This document shows, in pieces, positions 50,428-60,575 of a stretch of DNA of 64,000 bases. Made by a program: the position numbers and the translations under genes. The stretch covers positions 1-64,000 of the forward strand of contig VEQY01000009.1 in the NCBI GenBank assembly GCA_018882965.1. The letters are read 5' to 3'. The notes beneath the pieces are model-generated. The model ran no database searches and was not told the origin of the DNA. It was given only the letters and a program-made list of their open reading frames with translations. Each line of letters opens with the position of its first letter. The stretch's first letter is position 1. This DNA is from Mycobacterium sp. Lineage in GTDB: Bacteria; Actinomycetota; Actinomycetes; Mycobacteriales; Mycobacteriaceae.

Positions 50428-51663
50428 TCAGGCGTCCAGGATCGATTCGTAGAGACGTTGTTCCATGATCCGGAAGCGCGCGTAGTCCTCTGTCAGCCGC
50501 ATTGGGTCGGCGTGAACCAGATATGCGTATCCGGGTCGGGTGTTCGTATCACTCGTCTTAGGCAGGTAGTCGCCCCTTCTCACCGTCAGCAGTACCTCCC
50601 GCACCGACTCCAGCGAATACATTTCCGACAGATCCGCGGGTCTCGCGACCGTACCTCCACGATCCGAGTGGAAGTACACCAGCCGGGCATTCCGTGTCAC
50701 CCGATCAGACTGCAGTGCCTGCAGCGCACGGTGGGGGCAGACGTAGGCATCAACCGTCAGTTGAACAGGGTCCAGGCCTATCGCGAGCTCGAAGGCCCTC
50801 GGCGACATCGCGCCCGCAAGTCGTGCGCCGATCTCTATCAGCGCCGGACCCTTCGGCGTTCGGCGCACCTCGACATGAGCGGGACCGGTTTCCACACCCA
50901 GACATGCCAGTACCTTGCAGACGTAGTCGGCCAGGGGCACGTAGTCCTCATCGCGGGGATTCAGCAGTTCGGCATACAGATCGGTCGAAATCGGCTCCTC
51001 CCGCTCGTCTACCCCAACCCAGATATCGGTGATGAAGTGTCTTCCGTCGACACTCATGGTGTTCACCATGTATTCCGCACCGGGCAGATACTCCTGCACG
51101 ACCAATTTGTCATTGACGATCCCAAAGAGATTTGTGGTGCCGATGGTCTGCTCGAATGCTCGGGCGAGGTCGATTTCGTCATCGCAGAAGACGACGCCCT
51201 CCGATCGGGCCGCGAACTCCGGCTTGGAGACCACCTTCTGAAACGGCTGGCGGCGATACCAGAGAAGAATCTCCTCGAGCGAATCGGATCTGATTTGGCG
51301 GGCGGCCAACAGCCCCTCCGAACGAAGCGCCTCGTGCATCACAAACTTACTGCGCCTGCACATCACCTCGATCGCGGAATTGCGACCGACCCCAAGTCGA
51401 GCCGACAGATCATCGGCGGTAACCACGCCTGAGTCACAGCCGGGAAGTATCGCCGCCAGCGCATACCTGCCCAGGAACTCCACCGTTTGTTCCAAACCGG
51501 ATTCCTGATAGTCGATACAGTGCTCGAAATCCGAGCTCCGCAGGCTCCGGGACAGGCTTCTGTCGACACCTTTCGAGGTTTGGATGTGCAGAACCCCGAA
51601 GCCTAGTTCCTTGAATAACGGCGCCAGCAACGCTCCACTTGAGAATGCGTCAACGATGGCCAC
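50428..51663 (-). CDS. ATP-grasp ligase 1 (amino acid ligase type)
   Basis: A 411-residue ATP-grasp enzyme. The N-terminal MAIVDAFSSGALLAPLFKEL is a pre-ATP-grasp Rossmann-like region; the ATP-grasp core shows KLVVQEYLPGAEYMVN, then the metal- and ATP-binding VETGPAHVEVRRTPKGPALIEIGARLAGA. This layout is that of BacD-like L-amino acid ligases, which join two amino acids through an acyl phosphate; the substrates here are unknown. The GTG start is 7 bp after the dehydrogenase stop. Confidence 0.87.
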   Translation of the reverse strand: MAIVDAFSSGALLAPLFKELGFGVLHIQTSKGVDRSLSRSLRSSDFEHCIDYQESGLEQTVEFLGRYALAAILPGCDSGVVTADDLSARLGVGRNSAIEVMCRRSKFVMHEALRSEGLLAARQIRSDSLEEILLWYRRQPFQKVVSKPEFAARSEGVVFCDDEIDLARAFEQTIGTTNLFGIVNDKLVVQEYLPGAEYMVNTMSVDGRHFITDIWVGVDEREEPISTDLYAELLNPRDEDYVPLADYVCKVLACLGVETGPAHVEVRRTPKGPALIEIGARLAGAMSPRAFELAIGLDPVQLTVDAYVCPHRALQALQSDRVTRNARLVYFHSDRGGTVARPADLSEMYSLESVREVLLTVRRGDYLPKTSDTNTRPGYAYLVHADPMRLTEDYARFRIMEQRLYESILDA

Positions 51664-51670
51664 GTATCGG

Positions 51671-52747
51671 TCAGCAGAGATTTCGCATCACCTCCAGAAA
51701 CGTCTGCCTGGTGTTGCGCCAGGGTCCCGGTAGTGCGGACTCGCCGGTATCAAGAAGTTCCTGCAGTTGCGGGAACAGCGGTTCCGCGATCAATCGGCTG
51801 GCTTCGGCGGGCACCAGTGTCGTCAGATGGTCGATCGAGATGACGTCGACGGAGCCAGCGGGGCCCACCGGGATCACCGGCTGGTCGATTGTCGTCACCT
51901 GCGAGTAGAGCGGGAACCGATGCGCCGGCGAACCGACATCGCAGGTCACATCAGCGAGGATGGACAACCTCGATTCGGCGGACAGGTCCCTCTCCTGCAG
52001 GAAAGGCGAACCCGCCGTGTCTGACTGAATGCAGTTCACCAGCACGTCGAACTGCGGCAGCGTCGCCAGGATGTCGGGATCGGCGGTTTCGGCTCGACCC
52101 CACCGCGTGGGTACGATCCCGACTTCCCGGCACAGCTCCGACGCACCCGAGCCGGCATTTCCTCGATGACCGATGATCACCACCGAGGGTCTGAAATCGG
52201 CTTCGCTTGCCGACTCCACAACACGCGCCACCAGGGATTGGCGATCAGGGAAGTAAGGGTGGGGGATCTCCAGGGCTCGGTGCAGTGCTTTATCGAAGAC
52301 GAACTGCACGGCCAAGGCCGCACCCACGAACCCCGACAGCCATCCGATCCGGCCGACTGTCAGCGCGAACCCGTTGTCATCTGTGAGATATTCGCAGTCC
52401 AGCAATGTTCCACCACCATCGCGGAACCGGCGAAGAAGGCTGCGGCTGTGGTCCTGGCCCTTGTAGCAGTGTGCGTAGTAAATGTGGCTGTGGCGTAGTG
52501 GGAAATTGCCGGACGGAAGTTCCTTCAGACCGAGTATGAAGAACTCCGCCGGCGCATCGACCCATGTCCCGGGCGGCTCAAGCCGACAACCGGCCGCTGC
52601 GAATTCGGCGTCCGGCGCAATGCGCGTGCCGGAGCTTTCGACGACCACCGTATGACCGGACCGAACGAGCACTGCTGCCTGCTCCGGTAGCAGTGGGGTC
52701 CTTCTCTCATGGGGCTTTGTCTCCTCGCGTAACCACAGATGGCCCAT
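51671..52747 (-). CDS. Saccharopine dehydrogenase (LYS1)-like / AlaDH-PNT family enzyme
   Basis: A 358-residue protein resembling the lysine-forming NAD-dependent saccharopine dehydrogenase of fungi. It opens WLREETKPHERRTPLLP; Lys75 in GLKELP and His93 in AHCYKGQ match the catalytic Lys/His pair of yeast LYS1; the NAD region is VVIIGHRGNAGSGA near 190. It may join or split an opine such as saccharopine (an amino acid plus a 2-oxo acid). Bacteria do not use LYS1 for lysine synthesis by the usual route, so a role in the surrounding pathway is more likely. ATG start, 10 bp after the second ATP-grasp gene. Confidence 0.8.
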   Translation of the reverse strand: MGHLWLREETKPHERRTPLLPEQAAVLVRSGHTVVVESSGTRIAPDAEFAAAGCRLEPPGTWVDAPAEFFILGLKELPSGNFPLRHSHIYYAHCYKGQDHSRSLLRRFRDGGGTLLDCEYLTDDNGFALTVGRIGWLSGFVGAALAVQFVFDKALHRALEIPHPYFPDRQSLVARVVESASEADFRPSVVIIGHRGNAGSGASELCREVGIVPTRWGRAETADPDILATLPQFDVLVNCIQSDTAGSPFLQERDLSAESRLSILADVTCDVGSPAHRFPLYSQVTTIDQPVIPVGPAGSVDVISIDHLTTLVPAEASRLIAEPLFPQLQELLDTGESALPGPWRNTRQTFLEVMRNLC

Positions 52748-52757
52748 GATCCGACCT

Positions 52758-53960
52758 TCACGCGACAGCCGTAAAGGCGTCAGATAGGTAGCGATAATCA
52801 GCGTGAGATGCGAGCAGTGTGTCGTGGCGTCCTACCAGACTTCGCGCGACACGTCGACCAGCCGCTGATGGCACCATCTCACAGAAGATCGACCGCTCCG
52901 CGAGGTACTCGCGGACAGAGGTCCCGTCGGGCTGGAACAACCAAAAGTATGCCGAGCCGTCACGACTTTCCAGCTGGTATTCCAGTCCGACCTGAGAGGT
53001 GACCTGGGCTTGAAGCATGTTGTAGCCGAACATCCGGTCGTAGACCATCGCCACAAGGCCTCCAGAGGCACGGGCGGCTGCTTCGATGAAGAAAAGTTGG
53101 TCATCCCGTCGGATGACCTCGATATGAATCAGGCTCTCGTGGACTCGCAGAGCACGCGCCACAGCTACCGCATAATCGCGGAGGGAATGGGATTGGGGGT
53201 CGTCAGCGAGTAACGGCATGCTACCCACAGGTTTACCCCGGCCAAAGTCCAGCGGGGCTAGGTTGTATCGCGAACAGCCGAACCACGTCGGACGATCGTC
53301 GATCACCATGGAGTCGAGATGCAGCATCTCCCCGACGATCTCCTCCTCAGCCATGTAAGCGGTATTGAGGCGATGTCGACCGCAATCCACGAACTGTTCG
53401 AGGGATGAGATACGGGCGACTCCCAGCGAACCGCCTAAGGCGATGGGTTTGACAAGGAAGGGCCGTCCCAATTCGGATTCGCACTGCGCGAACAGGGCAT
53501 GGGTATCCCGGGACCAATCCAACTCCAGCGCCTTCGGAACAGTGAGTCGACAATCGCTCACCATCTGCTTCATCGCCATTTTGTCTCGGAACCGGCGCGT
53601 ATCGAGGGCGCTCATCCCGACGAGGTGGAATCGATCACGGAGTCGGGCGGTGACCTCGAGGTCGCCCTCGAAAAAGCTCAGCAGGCGCAGCTGGTCGCAA
53701 CCCTTTGATTCACGGGCGACCGCTTCCATCGCTCCGGCATCGAACTCCTCGGCGAAACAATGATTCCGGTAATGGACCCTGACGTAGTAGACCCGGTCGA
53801 AGAATCCCTCGTAGGACCCGAAGGCTTCCCGGAGCCGCACATCGACAAGCGCTGTCAATCGCAGCTCCGTTGCTTCCCGCAGGGAGGACAGATCCAGTAA
53901 GCGGAGCGGGTTGAGGGTGTAGGTGAAGACGAGCATCAGGGCCCGTCGCGCTGAAGCCAC
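52758..53960 (-). CDS. ATP-grasp ligase 2
   Basis: A 400-residue ATP-grasp protein, clearly different from the one at 50428-51663. After an N-terminal domain (LVDVRLREAFGSYEGFFDRV), the nucleotide site is visible in DKMAMKQMV, PFLVKPIALGGSLGVARI and YMAEEEIVGEMLHLDS; the metal-binding part is SLIHIEVIRRDDQLFFIEAAARASGG. It probably activates a carboxylate as acyl phosphate for attack by an amine. The GTG start has GGAAGG 7 nt upstream, the best ribosome site in the block, which fits its place as first gene of the four-gene run. Confidence 0.85.
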   Translation of the reverse strand: MASARRALMLVFTYTLNPLRLLDLSSLREATELRLTALVDVRLREAFGSYEGFFDRVYYVRVHYRNHCFAEEFDAGAMEAVARESKGCDQLRLLSFFEGDLEVTARLRDRFHLVGMSALDTRRFRDKMAMKQMVSDCRLTVPKALELDWSRDTHALFAQCESELGRPFLVKPIALGGSLGVARISSLEQFVDCGRHRLNTAYMAEEEIVGEMLHLDSMVIDDRPTWFGCSRYNLAPLDFGRGKPVGSMPLLADDPQSHSLRDYAVAVARALRVHESLIHIEVIRRDDQLFFIEAAARASGGLVAMVYDRMFGYNMLQAQVTSQVGLEYQLESRDGSAYFWLFQPDGTSVREYLAERSIFCEMVPSAAGRRVARSLVGRHDTLLASHADYRYLSDAFTAVA

Positions 53961-53998
53961 TACTAGACCTTCCGAAGGGGTCGATCCGCGTAGATCTC

Positions 53999-54004
53999 AG
54001 GATA
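53999..54004 (-). promoter_or_regulatory. Possible -10 box for the ATP-grasp operon
   Basis: On the minus strand TATCCT fits TANNNT, about 38 nt before the GTG at 53960, in the 71-bp gap after the POT gene. No -35 box is convincing. Confidence 0.3.
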
Positions 54005-54031
54005 CGGCTAGGTGGACTACTCGCAGGAAAA

Positions 54032-55543
54032 TCAGTGAACGCCGCTCATCAGTCTGGTGAGGCGAGGGGCAAGAAAGATCGCGACCGCACCAACGGCGAT
54101 TGCGACACCCCCGAGGGTTCCGAAGTAGGCAAGCTCTCGGTCGGGATCGTAGTAGCGGGCCAGGAAGCCGGACATCGCCGTACCCAAACCAATGGACAGG
54201 AAGTACAGCGCCATCATCTGCGCCCGGAAAGCCTCCGGTGCCAACTGTGTGGTCACTGCCAGACCGGTCGGTGCGATGAGCAATTCAGACACCGCGAAGA
54301 CGGCCAGTATCGCCACGAGCAGGACAGCCGGCACGGACTGACCTGATGTTCCCGCGGCCGTCAGGAAGAGAAGGAAGGCGATCCCGATACCGATGACGCC
54401 GAGGGCGAATTTCACCGGCGTGGTGGGCGCGCGGCGTCCCAGTCTGGTCCACATCACCGCAAAAAGCGGCGACAGCAGGATCACCCACACCGGTTCGATC
54501 GAGCCGATCCACTCAGGTGGTGCCACCCAGCCGAAGATAGATCGGTTGACTCGCTCGTCGGCATAGATAGCGAGGACGGTCGAGATCTGCTGGAAGAGAG
54601 CGCAAAAGACCGTGTTGGCGAGGAACAGTGGGATGAAAGCCCGGACCCGGTTCCTTTCGGCCGAATCAACTCTCGGGCTTCTGAGCATCACCACGAAGTA
54701 AACGGCCGCAGCGATCAGAGTGAGCCCGGTGACCGACTGGGACAGGTTGCCCAGCGTCAGCAACCGCGACTCGAAAGCCGCCACTACTAGGCTTACAACC
54801 AGAACTGCGATGCCGGTCATCCTCCAGATTCCCCCGCGGGACAGGGGGTTTGGAACGTTTCGTCCGTGAGCGCCCAGGTTGCGGCGGAACATGGCGTATT
54901 GGACGAGGCCGATCGACATGGCAAGGGCGGCCGCACCGAACCCGTAGCGGAATCCGAGCCTGGTCTGAAGCAGTCCGGTGACCAGTGGGCCGATGAAGGC
55001 ACCGAGGTTGACCCCGAGGTAGAAGAGTGTGAAACCGCCGTCACGTCGTGGGTCACCCTGTCGGTAGAGCGTGCCGAGCAGCGAGGCCGCGTTGGATTTC
55101 AAGGCGCCTGAACCTACGGCGATGCACACCAGACCGACCGCGACACCGGCAAGTCCCGGCAGTATCGCCAGGGCGACGTGGCCCACCATCACGGCCACGC
55201 CACCGTAGAAGACGGTGCGCTCCATCCCCAGCAGCCGGTCGGAGACCCAGCTTCCGAGCACCGTGCACAGGTACACCAGGCCGCCGTAGGCTCCGACGAT
55301 CCCTGTCGCTGTGCTCTTCGGGAGCCCGAGCCCACCCACGCTGACTGAGTGGTAGAGGTAGTAGCCCAGGATCGTGAGCATCCCGTAGAAGGCGAACCTT
55401 TCCCACAGCTCGATTCCGAAAAGATTGGCCAGACCGATCGGCTGACCGACAATCGTGCGGTCGCTGTCCGCGTCAGTTCGCTGCGCGTCGCCGGCCATGT
55501 GCGCCACCCTGCCAGATTCCTCCGCTGAACTCGGAATCCACAT
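54032..55543 (-). CDS. POT/PTR2-family peptide transporter
   Basis: A 503-residue proton-coupled oligopeptide transporter with about 14 helices. The ExxER-type motif is in [14 protein letters not shown] near residue 45, and the family signature [20 protein letters not shown] lies near 170-190. POT proteins move di- and tripeptides or peptide-like compounds, usually inward. Next to two ATP-grasp ligases it may carry the pathway product or a precursor. The ATG at 55543 follows GGAGGG; an ATG at 55498 would leave more room for a divergent promoter. Confidence 0.88.
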   Translation of the reverse strand: MWIPSSAEESGRVAHMAGDAQRTDADSDRTIVGQPIGLANLFGIELWERFAFYGMLTILGYYLYHSVSVGGLGLPKSTATGIVGAYGGLVYLCTVLGSWVSDRLLGMERTVFYGGVAVMVGHVALAILPGLAGVAVGLVCIAVGSGALKSNAASLLGTLYRQGDPRRDGGFTLFYLGVNLGAFIGPLVTGLLQTRLGFRYGFGAAALAMSIGLVQYAMFRRNLGAHGRNVPNPLSRGGIWRMTGIAVLVVSLVVAAFESRLLTLGNLSQSVTGLTLIAAAVYFVVMLRSPRVDSAERNRVRAFIPLFLANTVFCALFQQISTVLAIYADERVNRSIFGWVAPPEWIGSIEPVWVILLSPLFAVMWTRLGRRAPTTPVKFALGVIGIGIAFLLFLTAAGTSGQSVPAVLLVAILAVFAVSELLIAPTGLAVTTQLAPEAFRAQMMALYFLSIGLGTAMSGFLARYYDPDRELAYFGTLGGVAIAVGAVAIFLAPRLTRLMSGVH

Positions 55544-55556
55544 CGTCCCTCCGGGA

Positions 55557-55562
55557 TAATCT
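55557..55562 (+). promoter_or_regulatory. Possible -10 box of the TauD-type gene
   Basis: GATAAT overlapping TAATCT (TANNNT). Transcription would begin near 55569, after the first ATG (55565), which supports the ATG at 55589 with its GGGAG ribosome site. Confidence 0.4.
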
Positions 55563-55588
55563 CAATGGCAGCTTCGAAGGGAGTTGCC

Positions 55589-56506
55589 ATGGCCCAGCCC
55601 GCCGGACTTTCAGCCGACCTCTCGGGGTCATCGATTTCGGTCACCAAGCTCGGTAGCCGGATCGGGGCCCGCGTCGACGGGGTCTTGCTCGATGGGAACC
55701 TCAGCCCCGAAGTGGTGGATGCGATTCGTTCCGCGATGCTCTCTCACAAGGTGGTTTTTTTCCGGGGCCAGCACCATCTCGATGAGGATCGGTTGCTGGC
55801 ATTCGGTCACTTGCTGGGCACACCGATTCGGCACCCCGCGGCGGCACCGGACGCGCCGCTGGTCACACCGATCAGCCCGCACGACGGCACTGTCCCCTGG
55901 TGGCACACCGACGCGTCGTTTCTGGTCAACTACCCGGCCGTGACCCTCCTGCGGGCTGTCTCCGTGCCCGACTATGGCGGGTCCACCCTCTGGGCTTCCG
56001 CCTCTGCTGCCTACGCCGATCTGCCGGCACCGCTGAAGAGTCTCGTGGAAAACCTCTGGGCACAGCACACCTGGTCATCAGGCGGCACCTACTGCAAAGA
56101 GTGCTGGTCTGTGACGGATGATCACGCGGGATCCCGAAGCAAGTTCGAGAAAATGGATTTCCGAACCGAGCATCCAGTCGTACAAGTGCATCCGGAGACC
56201 GGTGAACGCCACCTACTCGGCGGTGACTTCGTCCGCAACCTCGTCGGCCTGGACAATCACGACTCAAATGTTCTCCTGACGCTCCTGCAGCGCCACATCA
56301 CCATGCCGGAGAACACAATCCGGTGGACCTGGGAACCCGGTGATGTCGCCATCTACGACAATCGCGCCACTCAGCATCGAGCGGTCAATGACTACGACGG
56401 CAGTGATCGGCTGCTGCACCGGATCATGTTGATGGGTGAGGTGCCGGTCAACATCCACGGACAGCCCAGCCGGGTGGTCAGCGGTGCACCCCTGAGCGCG
56501 CCCTGA
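55589..56506 (+). CDS. TauD/TfdA-family Fe(II)/2-oxoglutarate dioxygenase
   Basis: A 305-residue dioxygenase with the facial triad H106, D108 (WWHTDASF) and H263 (TQHRAVNDY) and 2-oxoglutarate Arg278. It resembles Mtb Rv3406, an alkyl sulfatase: [29 protein letters not shown] and PENTIRW are shared. The stretch at about 160-190 ([13 protein letters not shown]) differs, and in this family that region lines the substrate pocket, so the substrate may not be an alkyl sulfate. The start is chosen by GGGAG 5 nt upstream. Divergent from the POT gene. Confidence 0.87.
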   Translation: MAQPAGLSADLSGSSISVTKLGSRIGARVDGVLLDGNLSPEVVDAIRSAMLSHKVVFFRGQHHLDEDRLLAFGHLLGTPIRHPAAAPDAPLVTPISPHDGTVPWWHTDASFLVNYPAVTLLRAVSVPDYGGSTLWASASAAYADLPAPLKSLVENLWAQHTWSSGGTYCKECWSVTDDHAGSRSKFEKMDFRTEHPVVQVHPETGERHLLGGDFVRNLVGLDNHDSNVLLTLLQRHITMPENTIRWTWEPGDVAIYDNRATQHRAVNDYDGSDRLLHRIMLMGEVPVNIHGQPSRVVSGAPLSAP

Positions 56507-56519
56507 CGCGACGCCCGTT

Positions 56520-58477
<1,958 letters not shown>

Positions 58478-58545
58478 CTATTGTGTCCAGCCGGTGGCTT
58501 ACCCTAGCGGAGCGCGCCCTGCCCGGCGCAGCATCAGGAGTGTCC

Positions 58546-59169
58546 TTGACCAAGCACGGGTCTCGATCCGACCTCGCGGTGCTGCTGTTCGGTGGGCGCC
58601 GCGCTCCCCGGGCCCTCTCCGGACTGCCATCGGTGCAGGTGGAGACCACCGATCAGGTCACCGCGGCCGTCGCCGGGGTCCGGCGGGTGGCCGTCGTCGG
58701 TGCGGAGGCCGATCTGGCCGCGGTGCTGACCGGGCTGATGCGGGCCGAGCTGCTCGACGTTGAGGTGGCCCACGTCCGGGGTTGGCGCTCGGCGCGCCGG
58801 GCGATGTCCGCCGCCGCGCGCCGGGTCCCGCTGATCCGCGACGACACCGCAACGGCACTGGCCGGGGCCGCGCTGTGGCTGCCGCCGCACGGTTCGGAGT
58901 CTCTCCGCGGCGAGGCGGTGGTGGACGACACGGTGCTCTTCGACGGCGAGGTGGCCGCGGTGCGGATCGAGCCGATGCCCTCGATGCCCGGCCTGCGGGC
59001 GGCGGTGCTGACCGGGCCGGGCGCCCGTCCGCGGCGGTGGGTCGGCGGGCGCGCCGCACAGCTGGGCACCACCGGCGCACGCGTGGTCCGCGACGGCGTC
59101 GCGGGCCGTCGCGAGGTCAAACGGTCGACGTTCTACCGGCACACCCAGGGCTGGCTGCGCGTGGACTGA
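58546..59169 (+). CDS. Conserved hypothetical protein (Rv0358 homologue)
   Basis: A 207-residue protein with no domain I can name. An N-terminal half with LAVLLFGGRRAPRAL and VRRVAVVGAEADLAAVL looks alpha/beta; the C-terminus is basic (GRREVKRSTFYRHTQGW). TTG at 58546 is preferred as start because AGGAG lies 5 nt upstream; a GTG two codons earlier overlaps that site. It is divergent from purA, the same arrangement as in Mtb. Confidence 0.75.
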   Translation: MTKHGSRSDLAVLLFGGRRAPRALSGLPSVQVETTDQVTAAVAGVRRVAVVGAEADLAAVLTGLMRAELLDVEVAHVRGWRSARRAMSAAARRVPLIRDDTATALAGAALWLPPHGSESLRGEAVVDDTVLFDGEVAAVRIEPMPSMPGLRAAVLTGPGARPRRWVGGRAAQLGTTGARVVRDGVAGRREVKRSTFYRHTQGWLRVD

Positions 59170-59193
59170 CGCCGGGCATGACATCATCGGCGC

Positions 59194-59763
59194 GTGTGGT
59201 GGTTCTACACCGTCATCCTGGGCATGTCGTTCGGGCAGATCCTGGGCGAGCTGGCCCAGACAGTGCGCGAGTGGTCGAGAGACCGCGCGCGTCGGCCGTT
59301 CCTGCCGGCCGTGCTGTGGCAGGTGTTCCTGCTCGTCCTGGTGGTCGAGGTGTGGCTGGCGGTGACCTATTACCGCACGACGCTGGTGCAGATATCCGTG
59401 CTCGAGCTGCTGGCCTTCCTGGCCGTGCCGGGCGGAATCCTGGTGATGTCCTTCCTGCTGCCCGCGGCCCAGCCCGGCCAGCAATCCGACGACGAAACCC
59501 CGGCCGCGGCGTTCGACCGGATGCGCCCGGTGTTCTTCGGTGTTCTCATCGGCATCGTCGCGATCAACCTCGCCCACGAGTTGCTGATCAGCCAGCAGGG
59601 TCTCGACGCCGATCTGGTGTTCCAGATCGTGATCGCCGCGGGTGGCGTGGTGGGACTGCTGCTGCACAAACCGGCCGCCGACGTCGCCCTCGCGGTCGCG
59701 ATGATCGCGATTCTGGGCGTGTACATCGGCTCGCAGTACTCCACCGTTCTGGTAGAGGGCTGA
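59194..59763 (+). CDS. Membrane protein of unknown function
   Basis: A 189-residue protein with about six hydrophobic segments, beginning MWWFYTVILGMSFGQILGE and including VLWQVFLLVLVVEVWLAV, FLAVPGGILVMSFLL, VFFGVLIGIVAINLA and ALAVAMIAILGVYIG. No family is recognised. GTG start. It stands 4 bp before the M50 peptidase gene and is probably cotranscribed with it; in Mtb this gene is not found between Rv0358 and Rv0359. Confidence 0.7.
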   Translation: MWWFYTVILGMSFGQILGELAQTVREWSRDRARRPFLPAVLWQVFLLVLVVEVWLAVTYYRTTLVQISVLELLAFLAVPGGILVMSFLLPAAQPGQQSDDETPAAAFDRMRPVFFGVLIGIVAINLAHELLISQQGLDADLVFQIVIAAGGVVGLLLHKPAADVALAVAMIAILGVYIGSQYSTVLVEG

Positions 59764-59767
59764 GCGT

Positions 59768-60547
59768 GTGACCGTTCGGCCACTGCACCAGTCGGTACGG
59801 CCCAGCCCGGTCTTCCTGGCACTGGTTGCGCTGACCGTCGTGGGCGGGGTGCTGGCATGGCAGGCCGCGCAAGACATCCGGCCGATGGCCTACATCGGGG
59901 TCTTCGTGTTCGTGATCGCCGGCTGGCTGGTGTCGCTGTGCCTGCACGAGTTCGGTCACGCCTACACCGCCTGGCGATTCGGCGACCACGACGCGGCGGT
60001 CCGCGGCTACCTGACGCTCAACCCCCTGAAGTACTCCAGCCCGATGCTCTCGCTGGGTCTGCCGCTGCTGTTCATCGCCCTCGGTGGGATCGGACTGCCG
60101 GGCGGTGCGGTGTACGTCCGGACCGACTTCATGACCCCGCGCCAGCGCACACAGGTGAGCCTCGCGGGACCGTTGGCGAACCTGGTGCTCGCCGTGCTGC
60201 TGCTGACGGCCACCCGTCTGCTGTTCGATCCGGCCCACTCGGTCTTCTGGGCCGGCGTGGCGTTTCTGGGGTTCCTGCAGGTGACCGCACTGGTACTGAA
60301 CCTGCTGCCGGTGCCGGGACTGGACGGCTACGGCGCACTGGAGCCGCACCTGAGCGCAGCCGCCCGGCGGCGACTCGAACCCGTCCGGCAGTTCGGCTTC
60401 GTGATCCTCCTGCTGGTGCTGTTGACCCCGGCGCTCAACCGCTGGTTCTTCGCCGTCGTCTTCTGGTTCTTCGGCCTGGCCGGGGTGCCTGCCGGTCTGG
60501 CCGGTCTCGGCGGTGAACTGACCCGCTTCTGGTCTGCCTGGCTCTAA
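59768..60547 (+). CDS. M50 site-2-protease-like membrane protein (Rv0359 homologue)
   Basis: A 259-residue integral membrane metallopeptidase of the M50 (FtsH-independent) group. The zinc motif is HEFGH near residue 61 at the end of a helix, and the third ligand region is NLLPVPGLDGYGAL near 180. About six helices. Unlike RseP-type Rip1 it lacks a PDZ domain. Substrate is unknown. GTG start. Confidence 0.88.
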   Translation: MTVRPLHQSVRPSPVFLALVALTVVGGVLAWQAAQDIRPMAYIGVFVFVIAGWLVSLCLHEFGHAYTAWRFGDHDAAVRGYLTLNPLKYSSPMLSLGLPLLFIALGGIGLPGGAVYVRTDFMTPRQRTQVSLAGPLANLVLAVLLLTATRLLFDPAHSVFWAGVAFLGFLQVTALVLNLLPVPGLDGYGALEPHLSAAARRRLEPVRQFGFVILLLVLLTPALNRWFFAVVFWFFGLAGVPAGLAGLGGELTRFWSAWL

Positions 60548-60575
60548 CCGGGCGGCGTCGGGCAAAATCTCCGGC

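Noticed and set aside
55565..55588. Longer N-terminus of the TauD-type protein from the ATG at 55565
   Set aside because: The likely -10 box ends 2-5 nt before this ATG, while the ATG at 55589 has a good ribosome site.
49694..56506. Mobile element or prophage carrying the ATP-grasp block
   Set aside because: No integrase, transposase, terminal inverted repeat or tRNA-derived attachment site could be found at either edge.
49694..56506. Mycosporine-like amino acid (mys) cluster
   Set aside because: ATP-grasp and PhyH genes occur there too, but the defining sugar-phosphate cyclase (MysA) and O-methyltransferase (MysB) are absent.
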